A stretch of 64,000 nt of DNA from Oxytricha trifallax (GCA_000711775.1 ARYC01017411.1:1-64000), one strand, 5' to 3'; shown: positions 33,601 through 44,975, counted from the first letter of the stretch. The notes: a model not told the origin generated them from the letters alone. Numbers and translations: made by a program.

Positions 33601-36600
33601 ATGACTAATATTTATGTTTACGAAAATTAATAAATAATGTTTAGTATAAAAGCCCAGACAAATTGTACAAGTTATAATAATAATATTATTTTTAATTTTT
33701 AAATTGGTCAAATCTATCAACACTTAATTTATTTGAACTTACAATCTAATGAGAAATAGAAAAACATATGGAATAAAAAAACCAAAAACTAATGTGGCCA
33801 AAATGACTGAAAAATCATTAAACGTAAAGAAATAATAAAAGATTACAGATAATGAAGATTATTTAGATGAGAACGAAAAAGTTTTTATAAATTCTTAGCC
33901 ATAAAATAATCCACAATAGAATCTAATTAAAATTAAGAATCTCGATGAAATTGTTCCATCTATGAACGATGTAATCGATGTTGACAATGATTTTAAACTT
34001 CAAAATTAAAGATAACCTATTAATTAACTGCGACATAGAAACGTTACAAATGTCTTTTAGTAAACAAAACAAAACTTATACAATCCATTTGGAGTATAAA
34101 TCTAAAATTAATTTAATAGAAATTAATTTCCTTAAATCATGAATATGCATCGGATTCCTGAATATTAACAACCCGGATATTTACAACCTATGAATTAATA
34201 AAACCACTAAATAGAAGTGTTTTATTATTAAATGAAATTTATAAATTCGAATTAAATATATTTTTAGCTTATATGTAAATTTTACTATGATTTTATAAAA
34301 TGTGTTTGAAAAAAATATCAGAAAATTGTCTAAATAATAAAATAAAAATAATAATTTATATTTTGAATCATTGAAAGTGTAATTTTCAAAATTAAATAAA
34401 TCTAAAATAAAATAAGAGTTATAAATCAGTATTCTTTCACAAAATTGGAACCAAATAAGTATAATGCATACTCTTAATTAATGAATGTGCCAGTTGATTT
34501 AAGAAATTAGTAAAAATTAGAGAGGTTAACTAATATTACGAATGATCTCGCCATAACTTTAAATAAGCAAAATGAACAAATAGGAGAAATTCTAAATAAA
34601 TTATAAGAAAATAGGTCAATTTTAGAAAAAATAGACAAAAATGTTACAAAGTTGATGAACTAGATTAAAACAAAGGCAAAATTCAAGCAAAATACAAAGA
34701 AAACACGAAAAATTTGAACAAAAAGAAGTAGAATAAATGAATTCAAGTGAGATCTTAATCGCTCAATAAAGTTACTTTAAAATATATTGTCATATGAAGA
34801 AGCCAAAATAAATGCAAATGAAGATTTTATTCAAAATGGATATGAGTTTATGGGATAATAGTTTAAGAAATAAATTAATATGATATAAAGTAAACTCTTG
34901 TAATCAGTAATTGATATTTTTTTCAAAATAATTTTTTGTTTTAATTAAATTTCAAAGCGAGTTCTACCAACAAATTTACTTTATTTTAAACAAGATTTTT
35001 TTCTATTTTGTTTTAAGTGAAGAATCTTATAAATAAAGTCATTTAAAATTAAATATCTCATTTACTTTATAAAATTTAATATTTTTTAATAGATATTATG
35101 AACTCCTAAAAAATAAGTTGTTAATGTATAGTTATTTATTTTAATTTGGATTTCTATCACAATTCATTCTTAATTGTACTTCTAAAGTTTCAAGTTATTA
35201 TTATTATTATTTGATCATTCTTGTATTAATCTTATTTAATAATTCATTTAAATATTAAATAAATTTTAAATTGAAAGTCTAAGTAAATATATGAAGAATT
35301 AAAACCCCATAAATAGTGAAAGTTAATGAGTTTTATAAAAAGTTAATACTAACTTACATTTTTTAATAGATTATTAACATAAAATAAAAAAAATAATAAG
35401 TATAATTTTGTATGATTTGCAAAAATTATAAATGTATTTCAGTGGTATATAGAAAATTTAATAATTTATTTATAAGATGAAGTTATTTAAAACAAACATT
35501 TATAAAAATATATAAAACTAAAAAATTAAAATTTTAGAATTTTTAATGGAGAGTTAGAGCTCCCCTATATATAGCAAGATTTTTCACACTATGATGAATA
35601 ATTTCATATATTGCATCCAGAATTTAATGGAAGATAAAGAATAGACTACTGGACTGGGTACTATTCTAATCGTCCTGTTTTGAAGCAAACCATTTATTAA
35701 GCCTTCAATTCATTCTTTCATGCTCAAAATTTCATGAATTTAGGTTAGCTTATAATTGATTCCCAGACATAAAAATCTCATTCAACTTTAACCTAAGAGT
35801 AGCAGATTTTTAATGAACTTTCAAATAATTCTATAACTTAAGGAAACTTTACTTTTTCTTAGTCCACAGCTTAACCCTTCTCTAGGAAGCAACTGTCTAG
35901 ATATCTAGCTGATTTATAGTAGGTAATAGCGATTGGAACTCATCATGACACTATCCCATCGACTTCAAAAGATTTCGTGCATGCTAGTGAACTTACCAAA
36001 TTTAATTAAGTTATAGAGGGTTCAGGGGTTTTGTTACAGAAACAGTTCTTGTACTTAATGGGTGCAGAAGAAAGACTTGAAGATGAAAGTTTACAACATA
36101 TAGATCCTAAGACCTTTAAACCATTAAAAACTATTAAATAGTACATAGAGTTCAATAATGAGCCTTTTAAAAGAATCAAAGTTGCAAAATATACAGTATC
36201 AAGTAAATATGTAATTGTCAAGTATGGTAATTAATTATTGAAATCCGAAACGACAAACACATTTATTTGCTCTGATCAAATCGGTTAAATTGAAGAAAAC
36301 TCATTTGCAGCTCATTTTATCATAGAAGTACCATCTTTAAGTGCGAATATTGTAGAAATTTTAGAATTTAATAATCATGAATTATGTCTTTAGGAGTCCA
36401 AGCAATATTGCTCAACTTATATAAGTCCAACACCTGTAAAAAAAGATTAATAAGCTTTCTTAAGGAATGATAAAGTAGATTTGAAGTTCAATATCAAAAA
36501 TCGAATGCTTGAGAGTATGAAACTATTTTCAGAAAACTTAAGCATATTAGTTGATCAGGAAATTGTTAGATATTCAGGTGTAGAGAGTGAATCTGGAGCT

Positions 36601-37853
36601 TATATTTTTGCACCCGCTTAAGATTACGTTAAACTAAAATTGAGCCCACTCGATACATTTAAAGTTGTTGGCTCTATCTAGCAATCTCTCATAACTTTTT
36701 ATAAGACAGCATATAAACCCCAATGTTTTGCAGTTCAAACAATTAATCTAGATTAAGTAGGAGATAATTAGGACAATCCTTAGGTTAAGTTCAAATCCTT
36801 CACTTTAGTTAAATTACTCTTATATGTTATTTTATTATAGAGAACGATGACATCTTCATGAAAATTAAAACGAACTTAACCAATACAGAGCTCTTCCGCT
36901 CTAACAGTCTTTATCATTAAAAATCAGAATTAACTAAGAGACTTCTATCGCCCAGAGACTTAGGCTCTTAATTTTTCCCCAGTGTTCAAATCTCCTCTTT
37001 AGTTTATAATAATTCTTAAAGTTTGCTATCATTTTTTACTGGTGAAAGGCCAACTGGAATTGCTTCACATTAAGAAGGGGAAATTATGTTTGGGATTGGA
37101 AGGAATAATAATTATAATGATGATAAAGGACTGCCTGATGGAGTTAAAGAGGACAAGCACATTATAATTTTATGATAAATTAATTTTAAAAAAAATTTTC
37201 ACTAAAAGCATTAATGCATTTTTGATTACTAATATACATTCACTTATAGTTTTCATTTGGAAAGTTTAGCATTCAAGATATAAAATCTCTTAGATATTAA
37301 TAGAAAATCAAAGATTAATATTCTAGTCCTATGGTGATTAGAGCAGGTGATAAAGTTTATGATTTTATGACACACTCTATATCTTATGAAAAATATTTCT
37401 TTATAAATAAAAATTACTTTATAAAATATATTATCTTTTATGGAGCTATCTGATAAATCAAATAAAGAACTGATTTATTTCAGATTTAACAACCTAACTT
37501 AGCAATATGAATTAAAATTAAAGCAAGAGATATACATTGAAAATCTTGATTTTAATTGCCAATATCACACTATAAACTCAAATTATATAAGGATCGAACA
37601 AAAAGATAATCAAGAAATAGCTTAAATCGATAGTATCTGTTCAAGTATTAATAATCTAAATGATTTTTGTCGAGAAAAAACGAATTAAAATTTAGAGAGT
37701 AATCTTGGGCTTTAAATAATTAGATTCGAAACAATTTAAATAGCACCGAAATATTATATAAATGAGATATCTAAGGAGAAAATTTCATATTTGTGCTAAA
37801 ACTCATAAATTAGCGGAGATTGTAATTTACCTGAACATTAAGGAGATTATTGA
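27673..37853 (+). CDS. GH38 alpha-mannosidase, split by a 6.8-kb interruption
   Basis: Start ATG 27673 gives a hydrophobic N-terminus (MVSFLYLIFGLFVFNAHKFT), a likely signal anchor for the secretory pathway. Part 1 (27673-28757) holds the catalytic domain: IVPHSHTDPGW (zinc-binding His and Asp), GGGWVQHDE, WQIDPFG (nucleophile Asp), and ASTSDYFESL. Part 2 resumes at 35547 with ELPYIQQDF, DYWTGYYSNRPVLKQ, GTHHDTIPSTS (zinc His) and SGAYIFAP. It then continues to about 37175, with a C-terminal tail at about 37240-37380 and 37440-37853 (LIYFRFNNL, FETIQIAP), ending TGA 37851-37853. The order is family-typical and all catalytic residues are seen. Golgi or vacuolar glycan trimming is inferred. The interruption is described separately. 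Confidence 0.9.
28926..31230 (+). CDS. Nested unknown gene: basic N-terminus, acidic middle, split into islands
   Basis: ATG 28926 begins MVKGQKQTEINKSDGVQTSK, then KKTSQRKTAPQKTQSKK (strongly basic), then an acidic Q/S-rich stretch to about 29400. Further open islands in the same direction: 29646-29875 (MHIIGLNSVRLRFPPTADRG), about 30055-30320 (DPPSFGKETPSFGQDVHSIQ), about 30725-30885 (SEAIYDVIAKGEEVLQIVDV, QLLSTDQFFGFEYYAPG) and 31035-31230 (EVERSMQNLKNYIEKENKQD, VIDELVNELTKSIDRSF) ending TGA 31228-31230. A single split gene is inferred from order and strand; the joins are not proven. Function unknown. It lies inside the mannosidase interruption. Confidence 0.55.
31231..31579. other. AT-rich spacer
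   Basis: No gene seen between two nested coding blocks. Confidence 0.5.
31580..32170 (+). CDS. Nested unknown Q/K-rich gene
   Basis: Coding-like segments are 31580-31660 (CGGMSYLTGENEAIQALFKN), 31685-31798 (EPKQLDKSTQKNKVRISRDE) and an ORF from ATG 31829 to TGA 32168-32170 (113 codons: MNDILNYKIILNPKSKSNTS, then KTQHTTQQQKYKQKSQKS and QPLPQRLGNNH). Very basic and polar. Whether the three pieces form one protein is unproven. The composition resembles the N-terminal part of the nested gene at 28926. Confidence 0.5.
32757..33056 (+). CDS. Nested coding segment with heptad repeats (ANExQGx)
   Basis: Open from about 32757 to TGA 33054-33056, without its own ATG. It contains tandem seven-residue units SANEIQG, RANEHQG, KANELQS, QANVIQA, a helix (NKLAAEVLKEIKRTSQTQAK) and a basic Ser/Arg tail (SHSDSSSKRRNKK). 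It is probably the last MDS or exon of a split gene. The repeats suggest a coiled or amphipathic helix. No family recognised. Confidence 0.52.
33749..34309 (+). CDS. Nested unknown ORF, 186 codons
   Basis: ATG 33749 to TGA 34307-34309. It starts MRNRKTYGIKKPKTNVAKMT (basic), then KKQQKITDNEDYLDENEKVF, KIKNLDEIVPSMNDVIDVDN and a proline/glutamine region IPEYQQPGYLQPMNQQNHQ. The last 30 codons are AT-rich and may not be coding. Same layout (basic start, acidic middle, Q-rich) as the genes at 28926 and 39550. Confidence 0.55.
34481..34920 (+). CDS. Nested short coiled-coil ORF and following coding-like segment
   Basis: ATG 34481 to TGA 34715-34717 gives 78 codons: MNVPVDLRNQQKLERLTNIT, LNKQNEQIGEILNKLQENRS, ILEKIDKNVTKLMNQIK, a good heptad pattern, with a basic end. 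A second segment, about 34770-34920, reads LLQNILSYEEAKINANEDFI and GYEFMGQQFKKQINMIQSKL in another frame. They could be MDSs of the gene starting at 33749, joined by small IESs. Confidence 0.48.
34921..35539. other. AT-rich end of the mannosidase interruption
   Basis: No gene recognised; very low GC. Confidence 0.5.
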
Positions 37854-38097
37854 GAGATAAATTATATAGTGAATCGATTTATGGTTTAAGTAATTTTATA
37901 TAACTGATATTTTTTAATATTTTTTTTCATTAATTTCTTTACATTATCTTCCTTTAAAAACTGCAATTTCATTAAAATTCATAATTTACCTAGTATTTAA
38001 TATGATTTTCATTTAATATTTATTTCCAATGTTTATTAAAATTTTGAACAAAATAATGACATTTAATACTTTCTTTTAGAATCACATATTTAATATT

Positions 38098-38232
38098 TCA
38101 ATTTAAATATTTATTTTTATGAAGAATATAAAAACAAGAGATTACACTAAGAAACTCCTAGTCTTGGATATCTTGTAGGAAAGACTATATATTTTGAGCC
38201 AGAAACTCTTCTTTCGAGTTGAGATCACTCAT
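38098..38232 (-). CDS. Short ORF or first MDS divergent from the 38346 gene
   Basis: ATG at 38232 on the minus strand reads MSDLNSKEEFLAQNIQSFLQ then DIQDQEFLSVI and meets TGA near 38098. The same piece occurs at 55187 (MSDFNSKEEFLAQNIQSFLQ) with mostly conservative changes, supporting coding. Only about 110 bp separates it from the divergent start at 38346. Confidence 0.5.
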
Positions 38233-38345
38233 CAGTAAAACACTACAATCAAAAACTTAATTTATTATTATTATTATATCTTTCTCATTTACTTGTCATA
38301 GAAATATCATAATTTTTTTTCATTGAGTATCTTAGCATCGTGAGC

Positions 38346-38942
38346 ATGACTCAAAAGAGAATGAAGCTGGATGAGAGTGTTTCAAACTAGAACTCTCAAG
38401 TCATTGATAAATTCAACCCTGACTCCTCAGAAATCTTGGAAGGATACCTTTGCGATACTTCCTGTGGTGTTCCTCATTAGCCAAATCTGTTGCGTGTATG
38501 GGGTCAATTTCGCTCTATGGTTTCAAATGCAAGTAACTCTAAGTAGATCAATCAGAAGGCATGCTGTGACTCCTTTGAGCAAGAAAATGTCAACCATTCG
38601 AACATGATCATAGACACCACACTTAATACTAATTTCTTGAAGTTCCCTGACCAAGTTCATTTATCCTTTTTGAAGCATGACCAACTCTTGCTTACAAATG
38701 AACACAACATGAGTTCTGCCTACTTTAAACAGAAGCATCAAGAGTTCCAGTTCAGGATTGAGAAAGTTATCGCCAGTCACAATAGTAGAAGTTTGTGCAG
38801 AGATTTGGAATATGTCAGTCAGGTAAATTTATCAAATAAGGCATATTTTATAATATTTATGCTAAATAGTTTAGTTCAGAGGATATTTATGAGTGATCAT
38901 GATTAAATTGAGAAAATTTTGCAGCTACTTCAAGGTTTGTAA
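38346..38942 (+). CDS. Unknown protein X, copy 1
   Basis: ATG 38346 begins MTQKRMKLDESVSNQNSQVI. It continues DTSCGVPHQPNLLRVWGQFR, MVSNASNSKQINQKACCDSF, FLKFPDQVHLSFLKHDQLLL, SSAYFKQKHQEFQFRIEKVI and SRSLCRDLEYVSQ. A possible 57-nt in-phase intron (GTAAAT..GTTCAG, about 38822-38878) precedes RIFMSDHDQIEKILQLLQG. The 3' end is uncertain (next splice or IES near 38940). A second intact copy is at 50957 on the minus strand. No family recognised. Confidence 0.68.
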
Positions 38943-38959
38943 AACCAAATGTGCATTCA

Positions 38960-39549
38960 CAAAGACTCTTTGACTTTTTTCACTTCAAAAACATAATTAT
39001 TTTTAATATTGTTACATTTCCAAATATAATATATTATTGCATTTTCTATCAATCATGAAACTGGCATTATTATTTTTATAGAGACTAGTTAGTAAATAAT
39101 TTTTTAAAAAAATAAATAATGCATTTAGATATTTTTTTATTAACTACTTAGAATTCTAAGTTTTATCAATTTTTTATTACTTCTTGATTTTTATAAATAT
39201 TTGCTTATAAATACACCCATTAAAATGAAATTGAATAATATTACATAATATTGAGTCTATTAATACAAAAGCTTTCTCTATTATTAAAATATGTTTTTTC
39301 TATGAGGTTATTTGAATATTTAAGAACATCATGAAGTTAATACTAAAATAAGTGATTTAAATTTTAAAGATAATTAGTAAAAAAATATTAATGTTTCAAA
39401 TTATAAAAATAAAATATATATTATCAAAGAAATATATTTCTTGTATTCTTAAAATTTTATTATATTTATAATTTTTAATTAAAAGTTATAATAAAATTAT
39501 TATTTTTGTACAATAATTGGTCAATTATTATAAATTAACTTAACTAATT
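38960..39549. other. AT-rich gap, no gene seen
   Basis: Very AT-rich, no open frame of note. Confidence 0.5.
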
Positions 39550-40191
39550 ATGGGAAGAAAAAAGAAAACAAACATTGAATAGATTTAAGAAGGTGATTAA
39601 AAGTAGGCATCTTTAAAAAGTAAAGGTATTCGGAAATAGAAGCAGCCTTAAGATCAAGCAAATGCTTCTAGGAAGAGAGGTTCTAGGGGAAGGATAACAA
39701 GAGCTAACCTAAACTAGCAGTAATCTCAGTTGGATGCTGAGTTCGAATATGATAGTTCAGTTGAGGAAATCTTACCTTAAGATGCAGTGGACAAAGTTTA
39801 AGAGCATGAAGAAGTTGAGGATATTTATTCTTCAGAACATAGTCTTCTATTTCCTAGACAAAAGTCTCTCAAGAAAGAGCATTTCAGTAATTATCATCAA
39901 CCTAAGCGTCTCTGCTTATAACCAATCTTTGCAAATAAAAAGTAAGACTCTGTAGAATTCGACAGTTTAGAAGAGGAAGATGATGATGGTGATGATTCAA
40001 TTTCTAAAAGGCTTGATTAGGATGATGAGGATGTGATACAATCTAACGCCTTAGTAAATCTAAAATATAAATTAAATAAAGTATTAAATTTATGGATTTT
40101 TTATTATAAAAGAGAAATTTAATGCTATAAATTATATATTAAAATAGTATTAAAATTAATTAGTGCCATTTTATAATAGCTATTATATTGA
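39550..40191 (+). CDS. Unknown charged protein, basic N-terminus and acidic C-terminus
   Basis: ATG 39550 to TGA 40189-40191 is open under the ciliate code (213 codons). The N-terminus reads MGRKKKTNIEQIQEGDQKQA and KQKQPQDQANASRKRGSRGR; the middle is SVEEILPQDAVDKVQEHEEV; the C-terminal region is SLEEEDDDGDDSISKRLDQD. A GTAAAT..AAAG segment from about 40055 may be an intron or the AT-rich end may be non-coding. Nuclear or nucleolar-type composition; no domain. Layout is similar to the nested ORFs at 28926 and 33749. Confidence 0.62.
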
Positions 40192-40614
40192 TAAAAAGAA
40201 ACACAATACATTATGAACTCTAAATATAATTTTAAAATAAAATTCTTAAAAGAAAAATATAATAATAATAGTTTGTTTATTGAATAATTTTAATTTGCTG
40301 TCTATAATTTGTAAAAATTAAAATTATCACAATTGAGTTAGAGAATAAATTACTGTTTATTGAAATTTTAGGATATCTACATTGGAAGGTTAAATAACAT
40401 GATTAACAAATTAGGAACTTTTTTCAACCATATATTTTTAAAAATTGTAATATTTTTAGAGTTCATTTATAATTATAACTTTTAATATTTAAATGATGAA
40501 ATTATTAATTAAAAAGTATACATTTAGTAAACATATTTGTCGTAGATTATGGATAAACATTTTTTTGTTTTATTATGATAAAAACACAATAATTTAATTA
40601 TTTATTTATATTGA
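40192..40614. other. AT-rich gap, no gene seen
   Basis: No feature recognised. Confidence 0.5.
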
Positions 40615-40809
40615 ATGCCACTGGTAAATAAAATCAAAGCATGTAGAATGAAGACTAAGTATTCAGCGGAGGTAGAAAGTTTCATCAGGATTTTTAAAAT
40701 CCCAGTAGTAGCAATGCACAAAGGATTTCGGACAACTAATTCAAATAATCTCAAGGGAACAAAATTTCGAATTAACTGGACGAGCAATCAATATTTGGTT
40801 TTAAATTGA
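40615..40809 (+). CDS. Short unknown ORF, 64 codons
   Basis: ATG 40615 to TGA 40807-40809 with higher GC than its flanks: MPLVNKIKACRMKTKYSAEV, then a region with FRTTNSNNLKGTKFRINWTS. It needs no reassigned codons, so it is also open in the standard code. The other strand is open too, so the coding strand is uncertain. Could be a single MDS. Confidence 0.4.
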   Translation: MPLVNKIKACRMKTKYSAEVESFIRIFKIPVVAMHKGFRTTNSNNLKGTKFRINWTSNQYLVLN

Positions 40810-41060
40810 ACAATAAGTAAAAGAAATAATTAATCAGATATGATAAATGTTTATTTTATTAAAATTTATATTTTGATTCATAAATTAAGCTTTTTCAAAT
40901 TTTATATAGAGGAAATTAATTAAATCTTTATTTGAGTTAAATTATTATCATATTTTATATCGAAAAGTTATGGATAAACAACTTTAATATAGATTTATAA
41001 TTAACAATCACTTAATTTAATAAATTATTTCACTTAAGTTAAATATTTTGACTAAATAAC

Positions 41061-43730
41061 ATGGTTTCTCTTGTTGAGAAAAAAAGAGTGGGCGCTATTT
41101 CAAACAATCATTAAAATAAACCTCTGGTCAACTAAAATCTCTTTTCGCAACAATCTAATGATAAGTTAGGGCAGTCCTAAAGTCAGTCAGCCTTGAGATA
41201 ATCTGATCTAGAAAGAAATTTCTAGAAGTCTCAGTAATCTATGATTCTTAATAGGAAATCAAATTAGCAAGAGATTAACGAGTTTGGCAACAAAGGCAAC
41301 ATGCATGATGCTGAATTTGGGTAGATAAACATGAATAGAGGTTAAGATAAATTATAGAAGTAGCAAAACATAATGTGCAAGAATATTCAATTAGTAAATT
41401 TTTATCAAATTTTGGATTAAATAATTACTTATTAAATAAAAATATATATTCTGGAACTTATAAAAAATTGATTCATAATTTACATATTCATTATAATTTG
41501 AAAAGATTATCTCGAGTTAGTAAGTTAATACCTTTTAAATATTTGATTGTATAATGATTATGTTTATATCTTACATTTTTATGCAGTAAAAGTATTATGA
41601 TCATTTTCTAAAATCTTTAAAATTCAACTAAATAGGGGCAGCGTCTTAAGAATTTTCTTTCTAAATTATCAGAGTAGATTTAACTAGGAGAAGACCTTAG
41701 AAGTACCATTAAGAGTGAAGTTACATCGTAATCTTTAGAGTGCCTACTCTAATTGCTTTGCTTCATTCAATTAAGTGCAAGTAATGTCTAGCAGGATTTC
41801 GATCTTCATAATGGGTTTCCTAACTCTAATTAAATTTAAAACAAAATTAGTATCTAAAATACTATTACTATAGAAAAATTTCCATAAAATATTGAAATAT
41901 AGCTACATTAGAATATTCAAATTTTTGAAAAGTAAAATTTTAATGACAGCCGAATTTGTAAAGAAGGCAATTAAGCGCTTAAGTAAATATCGGGTTTTAT
42001 TGAAACAGCTCTAGAATTCATGTGTGAGGGTGATGGCGAATCGATGTAAGTTCTCTTTTATACTAAATTTCTTTATAGTACCATAAATCAATTGTAATGC
42101 ATTGTCAATCATACTATAAACAAATTTTGCCAACATTCAAACATCAATAAGAATATGGGTGATATAAGAAAATTGTAAACCAAAATTTTTACTATAAACT
42201 TTCTAGGAAGATTTATATATTTTATTGTTTATAAAAATACGAAAGAAAGAGTCAAACAAAAAATATTATATAGTAATCATTTAAAACATATAAAGTTTTC
42301 TTTTTAAAATTTATAAGTCATTCATTTTTTATATAAAAAAAAATAAAGATTATATTAGATAAACAATGTATATTTATTTTAATTTTTTTCATATTAACAT
42401 TCAAGATATATTTGTTAAATAGGAAAGATTTTAAAGATTTCAATGAAAATAAAATATATTAGTGTATTAATTATTCGCCCAAAATATTGAGAATTATAAG
42501 AACTCAATTAAGAAGAGTTTACAATTGAGTGATATACATCAAGTTGATGACCAAGATTTGCTTAATCTTGATTTCTTATTCAGATATCCTTTATTTCTCA
42601 ATAAGAAAGAGCTCAACAGTAACATTAATAATCCTCACAGCATCAAACATTCTCAACAAAACACATAGATTATAAACTAAGATGGAAATCAGGGCATGAT
42701 TCTAAGCCAAAATCAAAAAAGTAGTGGGATAAAAAATTTCTAAAAAATTTCTAACTAGTATTATTTCAAATTAATTTAATTTAATATGATTCTTATTTTA
42801 CCTGATATTTTTTTTAAAAAATCAATTTTAAATTAACTTAAAATTTATAAAATTATGATTTTTTTACTCTATTAAAGTGTCAATGATTTTGAAAAAGAAC
42901 AGATGAATTCTATAGAAATGCACAAAAATGAATATGACAATATGAAAAGATTCAACCATCAAAATAAAATGATGTAGCAAGACCAAATCCAGCAAGCAAA
43001 AATCAAGAAAACTAACTTCTTATAGTCTTTGAATCAACTACAATAACCCCACATAAAAAATAGAATTTCGATTAACTAGATGTCACTTTTCGAATAGGTT
43101 GAAGAAGATCAATAATAACATAAAGTAAAAAACACACAGAGTATATTGGAGAACCTCCTCGAAGGTAATGAAAACATGCCAAAAAATATGAACTAGCAGA
43201 ACACCCTTAAAGTCATTAGTTAGTAAAATGTAGACTTTATAGCTTAGAATCAAAAAGTTATGTCAAAAAGATGTCAGGGTCCTCTGGATAAATTGTAGCA
43301 AAGTTTGATTGAAGGAGATCAAAGTGAAACACTGAGCAAAATGAAAATGAGAAGGGAATTAAGTTTAGACAATCTCAATTAAAACCTTTATTTTATTATA
43401 ATTATATTCTTTTTGTGTACAAAATATAATAACATTTTTCTTTAGTTCTTTGAATATTTAGGATGCTTATAAATTATAGTTTTATTCTTATTTGCAGTTT
43501 TAAACGACATGGATGAATAATTGAACAGGATAGAAAGAGGTACAGAGATTTAAGAGGAAGCCAACAAAAACTAAACAGCTGCAAACTTCTATACTGCTAA
43601 AACTAGATTTATCATAGCAGAAACCCGTGCATAAATAATGCAAGCTAGACTCTCTCAGTGTTCGTGTCTTTCTCAAGACTAAAATTAAGGTTAAAATGCC
43701 TCTTATTAGAGCGACAACGATTTTGTTTGA
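41061..43730 (+). CDS. Unknown Q-rich, helix-rich protein Y, copy 1
   Basis: ATG 41061 begins MVSLVEKKRVGAISNNHQNK. Islands include QSQSALRQSDLERNFQKSQQ, SKLSEQIQLGEDLRSTIKSE, CLLQLLCFIQLSASNVQQDF, QISGFIETALEFMCEGDGES, SLQLSDIHQVDDQDLLNLDF, INQMSLFEQVEEDQQQHKVK and ETRAQIMQARLSQCSCL, ending at TGA 43728-43730. AT-rich interruptions (about 41400-41585, 41830-41930, 42055-42480, 42770-42880, 43385-43500) are IESs or introns. A second, also open, copy lies at 62071-64000 on the minus strand. Conservation between copies supports the coding islands. No known family. Confidence 0.68.
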
Positions 43731-43998
43731 ATGTTTAAAACTTTTCCAAAATCTCTGAAAATACCATTATATAAAAAAAATGCAGCCTTTCAAACACTTT
43801 AGTGAAGACTTATAAAATTAATTAAGAGAAAAGCACTTTAGCTTAAATTACAAGAATAATTTTTTAGTAAAATTTCATCACATTTTTTATATTATATTCA
43901 CTCACTTGACTCATTAATTATCTCCCAATTAAAATTTTATATGAATAATATGAATTCTATTTTATAAATAGAATTTAAATTGGTAAATAATTTCGTTA

Positions 43999-44418
43999 TT
44001 GTAGGAATACATTAGAAATTGGGAAATTAATTTAAATTAAATTAAATTAATTATAAATCAAAATCTTGGCAGTTAAAGTTGGCCAAATTAAACGATCTAG
44101 GGCTTATTCGATAGAGAATTTAAAAATAGCTGGACTTTATTATTGGCGGTACTATTTTATCACATCCCTGGAGCGAGATAACTTCAATTTAATTAAACGC
44201 ATATAAATTCATTAAATTATACCCCCACATTAAAGTGAAGTTATCTCGCTCAAGGGATGCGATAAAATAGTACCGCCAATAATAAAGTCCAGCTAATTTT
44301 AAATTCTCTATCGAATGAGCCCTAGATCGTTTAATTTGGCCAACTTTAACTGCCAAGATTTTGATTTATAATTAATTTAATTTAAATTAATTTCCCAATT
44401 TCTAATGTATTCCTACAA
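43999..44418. repeat. TTGTAGGAATAC foldback element, copy 2 (420 bp)
   Basis: The ends are TTGTAGGAATACATTAGAAA and its complement, with TA at 43997-43998 and 44419-44420. The duplicated locus near 61805 has the empty site, AATTTCGTTAGTAAATTTT in this orientation, with a single TA. This shows a TA target duplication. The arms carry TGGCAGTTAAAGTTGGCCAA and GGCGGTACTATTTTATC, nearly the same as copy 3. Confidence 0.96.
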
Positions 44419-44420
44419 TA

Positions 44421-44975
44421 GTAAAATTTTATTTCTATCTTAACCATAATTCTAACAAATAAAAAATTAGAAATTTACTAGAATAAAATACTCATGAATG
44501 CTAATTTTAAATAAACTATATCAAAACAGAATATATTTCGGAAAAAAAAGTAGAAAACAAGGGAGTTAACAACTTTTTTTTATTTAAAATTAAAATATTC
44601 CTAAATTATCCAATCGATGGATGATATATAAATTTGGGTATCATTTATAATTGGTAAAGTTAATTAAGTAAATTTTTATCAATAAAAATATTTAAAAATT
44701 AATTGAATGTAAAGACAATAAAAATATAGAGATATTTACTATAAGGTATAAAATGAGATATTTGTATTTATTTTAATCATTAAAAATAACATTTAAATAG
44801 AAGTAAAATAACATAAAGAAAAGAAAATAATGATAAAATAAGAGATAAAATCATTTATTTATTAGTCATAAATATTAAATCTCTAACAAACATATAATTA
44901 ACTATGTAGTAATTAGGAAACTAGCTCTTTAATTTATTTGTTAAAATATTTTATAGAAAATTCTTAATAAAACCA
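44421..44975. other. Intergenic region, no gene seen
   Basis: AT-rich, convergent ends of protein Y and the DNAAF5-like gene; similar sequence at 61249-61800. Confidence 0.6.

Larger units (their letters stand above)
28751..35539. other. 6.8-kb IES-like interruption of the mannosidase, pointer TTTTTAA
   Basis: TTTTTAA at 28751-28757 and 35540-35546. Joining there gives FFNGELELPYIQQDF in frame, linking two adjacent parts of the GH38 fold. The interior contains at least five unrelated coding stretches (28926-34920). The pointer is A/T-only, so its exact position could shift, but some removal of about 6.8 kb is required for a normal GH38 protein. Confidence 0.72.
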
